Assembly (NCBI GenBank): GCA_963691885.1
Contig: OY829843.1
Span: 1,860,001 to 1,924,000 of the forward strand
Length of the DNA: 64,000 nt
Direction of reading: 5' to 3'
Source: G963691885 sp963691885
Lineage (GTDB): Bacteria; Pseudomonadota; Alphaproteobacteria; UBA8366; Aestuariispiraceae
Position numbers and translations under genes: made by a program. Positions 1-8,326 of the stretch are shown piece by piece. The notes under the pieces are model-generated. The model worked only from the letters and a program-made list of their open reading frames with translations. It did no database searches and was not told the DNA's origin. Each line of letters begins with the position of its first letter. Position 1 is the first letter of the stretch.

Positions 1-904
1 TATAGATCATCATGCCGGACGGCGCGATGGACGGATCCCAGTAGAAAAGCGGTTGTTCATAGCCGGCTTTTTCGGTGCCTTCACCGATCTTGGTACCGAA
101 ATAATGCCGCCCGTAAGAGATGATGGGCCAGCCATAATTTTTACCGGATTCTGGCTGGTTGATCTCGTCGCCACCGCGTGCGCCGTGCTCAACGGTCCAG
201 AGCAGGCCGGTTGCCGGGTCCAGCGCCGCCCCTTGAGGATTGCGGTGTCCGTGGCTCCAGGTTTCAGGCATATAGCCTGACTTACCCTTGAAAGGATTGT
301 CGTCGGGAATGCTGCCATCACGATTGATGCGGACGACCTGCCCCCGATGGATTGTGAAATCCTGAACCCGGTCCCGTTCGCCCCGATCACCCAGGGTGAT
401 GAAGAGGGTTTTGTCAGGCCCGAATACGAGCCGTGATCCGAAATGGCGGCCCCCGCTGGATTTCGGCATTTGCTGAAAGATGACTTTAACGTCTTCCAAT
501 GCATTGGCTGCTTTGTTCAATTTCCCGCGGGCAACAGCCGTGCTGACGCCACCCCGTCCGGGCTCTGAATAGGAAAAATAGATGATGCTGCTTTCGGTGA
601 AATCAGGGTCGAGAGCGACATCCAGCATGCCACCCTGACCGGACGCGACAACTTCTGGAACATTTTCCAGTGGCGGCAGCAATCGGCCATCCGGGTCAAC
701 CAGGCGAATGGGTCCTTCGCGCTCTGTAACGATCATCTGTCCGCCTGGCAGAAAGGCGAGGCCCCAGGGATATTCAAATCCTTCGGCGACAACCTCTACC
801 TGCAAATCGTAATCCGCACTTTTGAATTCTTGCGCGGTGGCGGTGATGGAAAATGCAGCAAGGCTTGCGAGGCCAAGACCGAATTTAAAAAGCAGAGATC
901 GCAT
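1..904 (-). CDS. PQQ-dependent sugar dehydrogenase (glucose/sorbosone dehydrogenase family), 3' end outside window
   Basis: The minus strand is open from an ATG at 904 to the window edge, giving 301 codons without a stop, so the C-terminus is missing. The protein starts MRSLLFKFGLGLASLAAFS and has a signal peptide ending near ATAQ, so it is probably periplasmic. Seen further on are YPWGLAFLPGG, GGMLDVALDPDF, SSGGRHFGSRLVFGPD, HRNPQGAA and EHGARGGDEIN. These are the typical blade motifs of the soluble-type aldose sugar dehydrogenase (YliI/GDH-B) beta-propeller, a family that oxidises sugars with PQQ. The substrate cannot be told. Family assignment is firm; activity is inferred. Confidence 0.9.
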   Translation of the reverse strand, partial: MRSLLFKFGLGLASLAAFSITATAQEFKSADYDLQVEVVAEGFEYPWGLAFLPGGQMIVTEREGPIRLVDPDGRLLPPLENVPEVVASGQGGMLDVALDPDFTESSIIYFSYSEPGRGGVSTAVARGKLNKAANALEDVKVIFQQMPKSSGGRHFGSRLVFGPDKTLFITLGDRGERDRVQDFTIHRGQVVRINRDGSIPDDNPFKGKSGYMPETWSHGHRNPQGAALDPATGLLWTVEHGARGGDEINQPESGKNYGWPIISYGRHYFGTKIGEGTEKAGYEQPLFYWDPSIAPSGMMIY

Positions 905-977
905 CAATGTCTCCCGTTTTATAGCGATCAGACATATGGGAGAGAATCTCGGAAAAACCAGATCGCCTGTGATCACA

Positions 978-1832
978 TCATGACCGAAGGCGCTGGCAAA
1001 GCGCCACATAATCCGGCTCGTCATCCGGTGTCACCAGGCCGTGGCGAATGAAGAAATCCAGAAGGGACAGGTTGCAATTAAACTTGAACCGTTTCGTGTT
1101 CCGGACAATTTCAACCACGTCCTCTGCCGGCATCAACACAAACTGCTCCACCTCCCCATCTGTGTTTCTGGGTGTGAAATCAGCGGGCAATTCAAGGTCG
1201 TAATTATACATGCAATCGGGCTTTATGCCGTTACTGCCCAAATGGGTATAGGTCAGGCAACCGGTTGCAACAGCGCGACTTGCAAGGTCTGCGGGGATAT
1301 CGGCCTCTTCCTGACATTCCTTAACCAGATTGTCGAAGAGGGAGAAGTTATAGGGCTGACCGCCCGCCACCATATTGTCCAGCATGCCGGGATAGGAGGG
1401 CTTGTCATGGGCCCGCTCGGCAATCCAGATCGACATTGATCCGTCCGAATTGCGGACATAACCATTCATATGAACACCATAGGAACGCAACCCGAACCAG
1501 GCGGATGCCGCCCGCTCAAACAGGAAGTGGGATGTCTCACCCCATTTATTGCAGGCAGGATAAAGTTCGCCGCGAAAGCCGGTAACTTCATCCATCCGGA
1601 CAAGTTCATCAATAACGCCGCCGATGGCTTCTGTTCGTTGTTCAGGTGATTGGATATCCGCCCTTAAGGCAACACCGCCGTCATTTGCGGCGGTGAAACA
1701 GGACCAGGTATCGATCATCATCGCAGCCCTTGTCGGGGTGACGCGGCCCAGAGCCGTTTCCCCGGCAAAGAACGGCACGGCCTCTGTGGCCGCGCCGTCG
1801 TTGCAATGATCGATATGGTCCTGAAAGCTCAT
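978..1832 (-). CDS. Nudix hydrolase with DUF4743 N-terminal domain
   Basis: This 284-residue protein has an N-terminal DUF4743-like region (about 1-110) and a C-terminal Nudix fold. The Nudix box reads GGQPYNFSLFDNLVKECQEEADI, in which the KECQEE part keeps the metal-binding glutamates while the first glutamate of the textbook motif is absent, as in related proteins. Members of this group are often annotated as thiamine-pyrophosphokinase-associated Nudix proteins, but the substrate is not established here. It lies 17 bases downstream of the ACT-domain gene on the same strand and is probably co-transcribed with it. Confidence 0.8.
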   Translation of the reverse strand: MSFQDHIDHCNDGAATEAVPFFAGETALGRVTPTRAAMMIDTWSCFTAANDGGVALRADIQSPEQRTEAIGGVIDELVRMDEVTGFRGELYPACNKWGETSHFLFERAASAWFGLRSYGVHMNGYVRNSDGSMSIWIAERAHDKPSYPGMLDNMVAGGQPYNFSLFDNLVKECQEEADIPADLASRAVATGCLTYTHLGSNGIKPDCMYNYDLELPADFTPRNTDGEVEQFVLMPAEDVVEIVRNTKRFKFNCNLSLLDFFIRHGLVTPDDEPDYVALCQRLRS

Positions 1833-1849
1833 ACTGCGTTTTGCCTTAT

Positions 1850-2149
1850 TCAGAGTTCGATCTTCTTGCCAACCAGAACCTCTGTGACGCCAATGATCTG
1901 TTGCAGGCCGGAACCGATCTGGTCGGCGAGGTCGGCATCCATATCTGGCATCTGGATATCAACAAGTACCATGTCCGTATCCTGCTGATCCTGTGCGGCG
2001 TGCAGCCTGGAGGGCACAAGGCCACGCTTTGCAAAAGGTTCCAGAAGACGGCTGAGCAGGCTTGGGTCCCGAAGACCGGTGACAGAGAAACAGGCGGTGG
2101 TTTGGGGGCGGACAGCAGGTCTCCGCATAGCATTGTTTTGAAACGACAT
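1850..2149 (-). CDS. Small ACT-domain protein, acetolactate synthase small-subunit-like
   Basis: The product is about 99 residues from the second methionine (MSFQNN, at 2149); an upstream ATG at 2170 would add 7 residues. Residues 20-60 read FSVTGLRDPSLLSRLLEPFAKRG and onward, which has the beta-alpha-beta start of an ACT domain as in IlvM/IlvN, the regulatory subunit of acetolactate synthase. There is no catalytic ilvB partner in the window, so it may be a free-standing ACT regulator. It is followed on the same strand by the Nudix gene. Confidence 0.6.
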   Translation of the reverse strand: MSFQNNAMRRPAVRPQTTACFSVTGLRDPSLLSRLLEPFAKRGLVPSRLHAAQDQQDTDMVLVDIQMPDMDADLADQIGSGLQQIIGVTEVLVGKKIEL

Positions 2150-2260
2150 CAGGTCGATCCTTTCGCACAAATGAATTAAGGGCCCGACCCCTCAGCTTAT
2201 CCGAGGGACCGGGTCACTAATTCGGGCGACCCGCTGGATATCTTGTGCGAAATTAAACAT

Positions 2261-2287
2261 GGGTAATTTTATTACCCTGTTTTTTTG
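2261..2287 (+). terminator. Hairpin plus T-run oriented for the plus strand
   Basis: GGGTAAT at 2261-2267 and ATTACCC at 2271-2277 form a perfect 7-bp stem with a 3-base loop, followed within two bases by eight T at 2280-2287. This is a rho-independent terminator geometry for plus-strand RNA. No plus-strand gene lies upstream. On the minus strand it sits directly behind the AEC transporter gene (ends 2303), where the hairpin may still act as a 3' end without a U-tract. Confidence 0.5.
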
Positions 2288-2302
2288 GATTGTCCAGCGC
2301 TT

Positions 2303-3241
2303 TCACGACACGTCCAGAAAATACAGGATCGCTGTTAGCGACAGGATGGAGAATGCCGTCGACAGAAAGATTGATGTGGAGGCGATTGCCTGCGCTGTCC
2401 CGTATCTTTGTGCAAACAGATAGACGTTTACACCGGTGGGCTGCGCGGCCATCAATGTCGCGGCAATCGCCCAGACTGGATTGAGTTCAAACACATAGGT
2501 GGCGGTAAGAAATACCAGTCCCGGCAGGATCAGGCATTTGGCAACGACCACAAAAAGGGATTGTCCGAGCCGACCCTTGAAGCCGTAATTTGCGAGCGTC
2601 GCCCCCATGGCGAACAACGCGCAGGGCAAGACCGCGCCTTGCATGATTATAAACATGTCATCCAGCACAGAGGGGATCTGGAACCCGGTAAAATTCGCAA
2701 CAAGCCCAAGGGCTAAACCCATCATCAGCGGGTTTGTGACAATGCCTTTCCCGACATTGAAAGGCAGGCTGAGCAGGGCGGAATTTGCATTCCGACCAAC
2801 CTCCAACAAGACGGTGGTCAGTGTCATAATGGTAAGACCATGGACAGAGAGGATCAGGAAAACAGGGATGGCCCCTTCGTCGCCCAAGGCGCGGATCGTA
2901 AGTGGCAGGCCCAATAGAACCGTATTGCCGAACCCGCATCCCATGCCTGTCAGAACCGCGCCCATGAAGGGCCGCTTGAAGATCCAGAGCGCGATCAGCA
3001 TACCGATCAGGTAAATGGCAAAGGTTGAAAGATAATAGCTGCCAAATAGGCCCCAGGGGATGGCATCCGGCAGGTCTCTGGTTGCGAAGGTTTTGAACAG
3101 AAAGGCCGGGATAATGAAATTGAAGACGAAACGGGAGAGACCCGCAGCTGAATCCTCACTGAACCACCGGACCTTTGTCGCGCCATAGCCCAGCAGGACG
3201 ATACCGAAAACCGGTGCAACAATCTCTATTACAAATTCCAT
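2303..3241 (-). CDS. AEC family (auxin efflux carrier-like) transporter
   Basis: This 312-residue protein is almost entirely hydrophobic, with about ten transmembrane segments, the usual size for the family. It opens MEFVIEIVAPVFGIVLLGYG and continues with FVFNFIIPAFLFKTFA, the N-terminal signature of AEC permeases (malonate, malate or other organic anion export and uptake). The conserved loop GFGNTVLLGLPL and the late AAQPTGVNVYLFA are also seen. Substrate is unknown. It is a single gene followed by a hairpin; the upstream region to 3430 is non-coding. Confidence 0.9.
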   Translation of the reverse strand: MEFVIEIVAPVFGIVLLGYGATKVRWFSEDSAAGLSRFVFNFIIPAFLFKTFATRDLPDAIPWGLFGSYYLSTFAIYLIGMLIALWIFKRPFMGAVLTGMGCGFGNTVLLGLPLTIRALGDEGAIPVFLILSVHGLTIMTLTTVLLEVGRNANSALLSLPFNVGKGIVTNPLMMGLALGLVANFTGFQIPSVLDDMFIIMQGAVLPCALFAMGATLANYGFKGRLGQSLFVVVAKCLILPGLVFLTATYVFELNPVWAIAATLMAAQPTGVNVYLFAQRYGTAQAIASTSIFLSTAFSILSLTAILYFLDVS

Positions 3242-3429
3242 AGGGGGTCGGATCGCTTTCCCGTCAGCTGGGGTGGTTCCGAATCACTTGGCGTGAATTC
3301 ACACAACTGCGTACTGCCCAAGCCTGTTTTGGGCAAGGGCGGATAAGCTGGGTTTTCGGCATCTTTGTTGCGCTATTACGGCAAAAATGGCATTGCTGAA
3401 ACGTTGGTGTGAGGAGAAGGAGAGAGGCA

Positions 3430-3741
3430 ATGTCCGGTGTTTGGACGTATGGTCGACGTCCTTCAGGCGTCGTACGTTACCGCCATGGTGGCTATAACGC
3501 GCTCTATCCGCTGGCCGCCGGAGAGGTTTTTGATGGTGTTGCCGCGACCCAGCGGTTGGCAAAGCACGATATGGACGCCGGCACTGCCGACGCATCGGCG
3601 CAGCCCCGAAATGCGGAGCCGGAGAAACTGGGCGCCAATATCCTGCTTTTCTCTGGTGCCGGACAAAGACGGCGCAGCCATGATCCGGGGCGAACCGGTC
3701 CGCGACAATCAGGCTCACCCCCGCCCAAAACGCGGGAATAA
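3430..3741 (+). CDS. Possible small hypothetical protein (103 aa)
   Basis: An ATG at 3430 is preceded by a purine-rich stretch (GAGGAGAAGGAGAGAGGCA) that looks like a strong ribosome binding site. The reading frame runs 103 codons, begins MSGVWTYGRRPSGVVRYRHG, has no membrane segment, and ends in a basic proline-rich tail. No family is recognised. Open frames also exist in the other plus frame and on the minus strand, so this could be chance. It is the only coding candidate in the 575 bases between the AEC gene and mcd. A weak hairpin (GCCCAA/TTGGGC, 3316-3334) lies upstream. Confidence 0.3.
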   Translation: MSGVWTYGRRPSGVVRYRHGGYNALYPLAAGEVFDGVAATQRLAKHDMDAGTADASAQPRNAEPEKLGANILLFSGAGQRRRSHDPGRTGPRQSGSPPPKTRE

Positions 3742-3816
3742 CGGTTCCAGGCATTGATCCTTTGGGCATTCGGTGGCATCGCTGTGCCTTGAATGAAAGT
3801 ATGCAGAGAGACTGAT

Positions 3817-5484
3817 GTGACTGCCCAGTTGAACCCCCAATCCCGTGATACGGCGCTGAGCGATGGTGCAGCCGCGGTTGCGGCTGTTCAGGATTATGCC
3901 GCAGCAGCGCTGGATGCCTTGCGTGCAAGGGTTGCCCCGGATGGCAAACCAGATCCTGCATTGATGGAACGGGAACAGAGGGCATCCCACGGCGTTGCCT
4001 GGATTTTCAGCTATGCAACAGCGCTGGCGCAGCTGCAGGACTGGGCAGAGCACGCCGATGAGGCCGGTGTCTTTGGCGTTGCAGAACAGGCAATTCATGC
4101 GATTGGATTTGCAGAATACCTGGCGCAGCTTCAGGGGGGGCTGCCCCTGTCCCAGAATGAGTTTCTTCGACCATCCGACCTGGGTCTGGGCGAAGCGGCA
4201 CTGACCCTTTCCAATGTACCGGCTGTGGCGCGGTTGAGTGCGGAGGGCAGTAAACCGTCCATGCGGGCCGGTCTGGTAGAGCGGCTTGTTGAAAATCCGT
4301 TTATTGACCCGCTGTATCCCGACGAGATGCTGGGTATGATGGCCGATCAGTTTACCCGACTGTCTGATGAAAAAATCGCGCCTTTCGCCCATCAATGGCA
4401 TCTGGATGACATCCTCATCCCCATGCCGTTGATCGAGGAACTGGCCGAAATGGGTGTCTTTGGCATCACGGTGTCGGAAGATTATGGGGGCCTGGGTCTG
4501 GACAAACAGGCGATGTGCGTTGTTACCGAATGCCTCAGCCGTGGTTACCTCGGGGTCGGATCGCTAGGAACCCGTGCTGAAATTGCCGGTGAGTTGATTG
4601 AGACGGGTGGCACGCCTGATCAGAAGCAGCGTTTTTTGCCCGGTCTGGCAAGTGGCGAGATTCTGTCGACCGCTGTCTTTACGGAGCCGGATATCGGGTC
4701 CGATCTGGCCCATTTGAAAACCAGGGCGGTTCGCGATGGTGATGTCTATCGCGTGTATGGTCAGAAGACCTGGATCACCCAGGGCGTGCGGGCGGATTTG
4801 ATGACGCTCCTGGTGCGGACAGACCCTGACAAGCCGGACCATCGCGGTTGTTCTATGTTTTTGGCGGAAAAGCCGCGGGGCAGCGAGGCGGACCTTTTCC
4901 CTGTTGAGGGTCTGACGGGCGGCGAAATCCGCACGTTGGGTTACCGTGGGATGAAGGAATATGACCTGTCCTTTGACGGGTTTGAAATTCCGGCAAAGAA
5001 CCTGTTGGGCGGGGTCGAGGGACAGGGTTTTCAGCAGTTGATGGCAACGTTTGAAGGGGCCAGGGTGCAGACCGCTGCCCGTGCGGTTGGCGTCGCGCGC
5101 AACGCCTTCGATCTTGGGCTTTCTTATGCGATCGATCGCAAGCAGTTTGGTAAACCACTGGCGGCTTTTCCCCGTATTTCTGACAAGCTGGCGATGATGG
5201 CTGTTGAGATCGTCCTGGCACGGCAGCTGACCATGTATGCGGCACGAATGAAGGATGCGGGTCGGCGCAGTGATGTGGAAGCAGGCATGGCGAAACTGCT
5301 GGCAGCCCGCGTTGCTTGGACCAATGCTGATAACGCGCTTCAAATCCATGGCGGGATTGGCTATGCCCTCGAGACCCCGATTTCCCGTGTCCTGCTGGAT
5401 GCACGCATTCTGAATATTTTTGAAGGCACCGGGGAAATTCAAGCCCATATTATCGCCAGAGGTCTGTTGTCGGGGCGTAACTGA
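3817..5484 (+). CDS. mcd: (2S)-methylsuccinyl-CoA dehydrogenase-like acyl-CoA dehydrogenase
   Basis: The product is about 555 residues from a GTG at 3817 (AGAGAG lies 7 bases upstream); an in-frame ATG at 3793 lacks a visible RBS. It is longer than ordinary acyl-CoA dehydrogenases because of a roughly 150-residue N-terminal extension carrying HGVAWIFSYATAL and IGFAEYLAQLQGGLPLSQNE, which I recognise from Mcd of the ethylmalonyl-CoA pathway. The core follows: EDYGGLGL, FTEPDIGSDLA, QKTWITQG, DRKQFGKPL and a C-terminal LQIHGGIGYALE. Mcd oxidises methylsuccinyl-CoA to mesaconyl-CoA and passes electrons to ETF. The etfBA genes and a cobalamin adenosyltransferase (the pathway needs a B12 mutase) lie just downstream, which fits. 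Confidence 0.82.
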   Translation: MTAQLNPQSRDTALSDGAAAVAAVQDYAAAALDALRARVAPDGKPDPALMEREQRASHGVAWIFSYATALAQLQDWAEHADEAGVFGVAEQAIHAIGFAEYLAQLQGGLPLSQNEFLRPSDLGLGEAALTLSNVPAVARLSAEGSKPSMRAGLVERLVENPFIDPLYPDEMLGMMADQFTRLSDEKIAPFAHQWHLDDILIPMPLIEELAEMGVFGITVSEDYGGLGLDKQAMCVVTECLSRGYLGVGSLGTRAEIAGELIETGGTPDQKQRFLPGLASGEILSTAVFTEPDIGSDLAHLKTRAVRDGDVYRVYGQKTWITQGVRADLMTLLVRTDPDKPDHRGCSMFLAEKPRGSEADLFPVEGLTGGEIRTLGYRGMKEYDLSFDGFEIPAKNLLGGVEGQGFQQLMATFEGARVQTAARAVGVARNAFDLGLSYAIDRKQFGKPLAAFPRISDKLAMMAVEIVLARQLTMYAARMKDAGRRSDVEAGMAKLLAARVAWTNADNALQIHGGIGYALETPISRVLLDARILNIFEGTGEIQAHIIARGLLSGRN

Positions 5485-5523
5485 TCGGACTGCAATTTGA
5501 CCCGAGGCCGGACGCGTTATAAA

Positions 5524-5563
5524 GACGCCCCGTAGTTAAAGCCCTTTCGAAAATGAGGGCGTC
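5524..5563 (+). promoter_or_regulatory. Competing hairpins between mcd and the HIG1 gene
   Basis: GACGCCC (5524-5530) can pair with GGGCGTC (5557-5563), while an internal GCCCT (5541-5545) can pair with AGGGC (5556-5560). The two stems share the right arm and exclude each other. There is no T-run. This may be an mRNA processing or end structure of mcd or a leader element of the next operon; neither is demonstrated. Confidence 0.3.
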
Positions 5564-5577
5564 ATAGGAGAGATTGG

Positions 5578-5781
5578 ATGAACCCCATCGCAGTAACACT
5601 GATGGTGATTGGCATGGCCGCGACACTTGGAATCCTGATCGTTGGCATCGTTTCCATGACCAAGGGCGGTGCCTTTAACGATAAATGGGGCAACCGGTTG
5701 ATGCGGTACCGGGTTGTTGCCCAGCTGTTTGCGCTCGCGATGTTCGGGATCGGCCTTGCAATGATGAAAAACGGTGGGTGA
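5578..5781 (+). CDS. Twin-transmembrane small protein, HIG1 domain
   Basis: This 67-residue protein has two hydrophobic helices (about 4-28 and 46-62) joined by a short basic loop with NDKWGNRLMRYRVVAQ. That is the pattern of the HIG_1_N domain, known from cytochrome oxidase-associated proteins in mitochondria and widespread in alphaproteobacteria. The start has a good RBS (AGGAGAGATTGG). It ends 6 bases before the cobalamin adenosyltransferase gene, a linkage common in this class. It probably acts in the inner membrane; the precise role is unknown. Confidence 0.8.
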   Translation: MNPIAVTLMVIGMAATLGILIVGIVSMTKGGAFNDKWGNRLMRYRVVAQLFALAMFGIGLAMMKNGG

Positions 5782-5787
5782 CGTCTG

Positions 5788-6351
5788 ATGGTCAAACTGG
5801 ACAAGATATACACCAAGGGCGGCGACAAAGGGCAGACTTCGTTGGGTGATGGTTCGCGTCGTCCGAAATACGATGTTCGGGTTGCCGCCTATGGCACAGT
5901 GGATGAGACCAATGCCGTAATAGGTCTGGCAAGAACAGAGATCAATGGCCCGGTCGACACATTACTGGGACGCATCCAGAACGATCTGTTTGATCTGGGT
6001 GCGGATCTCTGTACCCCTGAAGATGGCGCACGCAGTGAGGGCGCCCTGCGCATGGGCGCCGGCCAGGTTGCGGATCTAGAGGCTGCAATTGACGAATATA
6101 ACGAGGCACTGGCCCCGTTGCGCAGTTTCATCCTGCCGGGCGGATCAAAGGCTTCTGCCTGGCTGCATATGGCCCGAACCGTGTCGCGACGTGCAGAGCG
6201 TGATGTCATTGAGCTGAGTGAAGCCGAAACCATAAATCCAGAGGCAGTGAAGTATCTGAACCGTCTGTCCGATCTGATGTTTGTTCTGTCGCGACATTGC
6301 AACCAGGACGGGTCGGATGACGTTCTCTGGGTGCCTGGCGCGAACCGTTAG
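5788..6351 (+). CDS. PduO-type cob(I)yrinic acid a,c-diamide adenosyltransferase
   Basis: The 187-residue product matches the PduO/MMAB type. It has KIYTKGGDKGQTSLGDGSRR at the ATP-binding N-terminus, VAAYGTVDETNAVIG, the arginine cluster ARTVSRRAERDVIEL, and LNRLSDLMFVLSRH near the C-terminus. The family transfers adenosine from ATP to cob(I)alamin to make coenzyme B12. Likely users are the B12-dependent ribonucleotide reductase at 23394 and acyl-CoA mutases of the ethylmalonyl-CoA pathway (not in the window). It is translationally close to the HIG1 gene (6-base gap) and the next small gene. Confidence 0.93.
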   Translation: MVKLDKIYTKGGDKGQTSLGDGSRRPKYDVRVAAYGTVDETNAVIGLARTEINGPVDTLLGRIQNDLFDLGADLCTPEDGARSEGALRMGAGQVADLEAAIDEYNEALAPLRSFILPGGSKASAWLHMARTVSRRAERDVIELSEAETINPEAVKYLNRLSDLMFVLSRHCNQDGSDDVLWVPGANR

Positions 6352-6362
6352 GGGACAATCGC

Positions 6363-6653
6363 GTGGAAAACCAGATTGCCGCTGAAACAATGGCCGAGCC
6401 CGGCATCCTCGTGCATATCTCTTTTGTTGTGTTCGCGATCTCCATCGCGATTGCCGTCGTGCTGCAGTTCAAGGCCAAGCGACATATGAAAGATGACGGG
6501 TTTCAGCATAGTTTTAAGGACCCGCTCTTTCGGCGCAAAGAATTGGTTTATGATGACAGGGGCATGTATTTCATCAATTTGCAGAAGAACACGATCATCA
6601 TCTGTACCCTGACCATTGTCGGTTTACTTGCCATAGATCACTTCCTTCTCTGA
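6363..6653 (+). CDS. Conserved hypothetical two-TM protein
   Basis: GTG start at 6363, 96 residues. Two hydrophobic segments are visible (about 15-35, ISFVVFAISIAIAVVLQF, and 76-94, IIICTLTIVGLLAIDHF), separated by a charged loop with basic patches. No family is recognised. The gene sits 11 bases behind the adenosyltransferase gene and 11 bases ahead of the next frame, so it is part of the operon. Confidence 0.65.
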   Translation: MENQIAAETMAEPGILVHISFVVFAISIAIAVVLQFKAKRHMKDDGFQHSFKDPLFRRKELVYDDRGMYFINLQKNTIIICTLTIVGLLAIDHFLL

Positions 6654-6664
6654 CCGTCGGATCG

Positions 6665-7363
6665 ATGCTGGCCGAGCTCATCCTGTATGGCCTGACCCCG
6701 GCACCCGGCTGGTCAAGGAATGCGGGATATCTGCGGGAGAGCATCGCACTCGGCGCCCGTCACAATAGGTGTCGCGATGCCTGGGCATCGCATCTGAGAC
6801 AGACCCGAAGCATCATAGAAACCGTTCTGAAAGAGCGTGGTCACTTGGACCATATCGTTGTCGCCGGGTCTGGCCATGGATTTGACCTGCCGCTTGACGC
6901 TCTCTCCAGATCAGCGGGCAAAGTCACCCTTATTGACGCGGTGCATCCCTTGTCGATGCGATTGAAGGCGCGCACCCATTCCAATCTGACGCTGTTGGAA
7001 GCAGAACTGACCGGGACAGACGGACCGTTGCCCGAGATAAGTACCAATCCCGATTTGGTGATCTCGCTCAACGTAATTTCCCAACTGGGTCTGCGCCTGT
7101 CGGCAACGGCGCGCCCGGCCTTGAGACAACACCATCTGGACTGGCTGCAGCAATTTGACGCGACGCGATTGTTGATCGGAGATCGCAGGCGGAAAACCAT
7201 CTATTTCGATGAGGCCGGAGAGGAAGAACGCGCCGAATTCGAAGAGATCGACCCTTTCCCGACGGGTGAGCCAATCGCGCAGTGGTCCTGGGATCTGGCC
7301 CCAAAGGGAGAGATTGATCGCGCGATTGCGGTTACGACAGAGGTCGAGGCCCATGTTTTTTGA
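6665..7363 (+). CDS. Conserved hypothetical protein, methyltransferase-like
   Basis: This is a soluble 232-residue protein. Residues 60-75 read HLDHIVVAGSGHGFDLPL, which resembles the glycine-rich SAM-binding loop of class I methyltransferases, and VTLIDAVHP follows where the acidic ribose-binding residue is expected. A later PDLVISLNVISQLGLRLS fits motif IV. No substrate can be proposed. It lies between the adenosyltransferase group and etfB on the same strand. Confidence 0.6.
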   Translation: MLAELILYGLTPAPGWSRNAGYLRESIALGARHNRCRDAWASHLRQTRSIIETVLKERGHLDHIVVAGSGHGFDLPLDALSRSAGKVTLIDAVHPLSMRLKARTHSNLTLLEAELTGTDGPLPEISTNPDLVISLNVISQLGLRLSATARPALRQHHLDWLQQFDATRLLIGDRRRKTIYFDEAGEEERAEFEEIDPFPTGEPIAQWSWDLAPKGEIDRAIAVTTEVEAHVF

Positions 7364-7507
7364 TCCCTGCAACACTGTTTGTCGCGGGAAGGCAAGAATG
7401 CGCCTTTTCCACGGCTTGACCGGCAGAGATGGCGGTTTTACACCAAGTACCATCAGACAAGAGTGTTCGAGAACACGCGCAACAGGTCAATTGAGGGAAT
7501 TTCAGAG

Positions 7508-8257
7508 ATGAAAGTGATTGTCCCCGTCAAACGGGTCGTAGACTACAATGTCAAAATCCGCGTGAAGCCCGATCAGTCCGGCGTTGAAACGGCGAATGTG
7601 AAAATGTCCATGAACCCCTTTGACGAGATCTCGGTTGAAGAAGCGATCCGTTTGAAGGAAGCGGGCAGCGCATCGGAAATCATCGTGGTCTCCATCGGTC
7701 CAACCCAGAGTCAGGAAACCATCCGCACTGCTTTGGCCATGGGTGCCGATCGTGGCATTCTGGTTGAAGCAGACGCCGATGTTGAGCCCCTCGCCGTTGC
7801 CAAGATCCTTAAAGCAATTGTCGACAAGGAAGAGCCGGGCCTCGTCCTTCTGGGCAAACAGGCCATCGATGATGACAGCAACCAGACGGGTCAGATGCTG
7901 GCCGGTCTTCTGGGCTGGCCTCAGGCGACCTATGCGTCGAAAGTCGAAATCGCAGATGGCGGCTTGAATGTGACACGCGAAGTGGATGGCGGGCTTGAGA
8001 CGATCTCGATCAACATGCCGGCCGCTGTAACCGTTGATCTGCGTTTGAATGAGCCGCGTTACGCATCCCTGCCGAACATCATGAAGGCCAAGAAGAAGCC
8101 GATTGAAAACATGGCCCCGGGCGATCTGGGTGTTGATACGGGCAAGCGCCTGGAAGTTGTCAAAGTGGTTGAACCGCCAAAACGCGAAGGCGGTGCGAAG
8201 GTCGCTTCCGTTGAGGAACTGGTCGACAAGCTGCGCAACGACGCCAAGGTCATCTAA
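7508..8257 (+). CDS. etfB: Electron transfer flavoprotein beta subunit
   Basis: The start is taken at MKVIVPVKRVVDYNVK (7508, preceded by GAATTTCAGAG), giving 249 residues, the standard EtfB length. A longer frame opens 43 codons upstream but that part has no homology-like content. VKMSMNPFDEISVEEA, LVLLGKQAIDDDSNQTGQM and the C-terminal LRNDAKVI are all EtfB hallmarks, including the AMP-binding loop. With EtfA it carries electrons from acyl-CoA dehydrogenases such as Mcd to the quinone pool. Confidence 0.96.
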   Translation: MKVIVPVKRVVDYNVKIRVKPDQSGVETANVKMSMNPFDEISVEEAIRLKEAGSASEIIVVSIGPTQSQETIRTALAMGADRGILVEADADVEPLAVAKILKAIVDKEEPGLVLLGKQAIDDDSNQTGQMLAGLLGWPQATYASKVEIADGGLNVTREVDGGLETISINMPAAVTVDLRLNEPRYASLPNIMKAKKKPIENMAPGDLGVDTGKRLEVVKVVEPPKREGGAKVASVEELVDKLRNDAKVI

Positions 8258-8326
8258 GGAACGAACAAGAGGCTTTTCAGCCCCCCGCTGGGTTAGTCCG
8301 GGGAACTAAGGAATAGGAGACAGTCG

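Noticed and set aside
10..504. 164-residue minus-strand frame at the left edge
   Set aside because: It is out of frame with the sugar dehydrogenase that clearly occupies this strand (motifs GGRHFGSRLVFGPD, EHGARGGDEIN).
3299..3985. Minus-strand frame upstream of and overlapping mcd
   Set aside because: It overlaps the N-terminus of mcd in antisense and lacks recognisable protein features.
4564..5448. Long minus-strand frame opposite mcd
   Set aside because: Antisense shadow of a conserved acyl-CoA dehydrogenase; composition is arginine/histidine-rich without any family.
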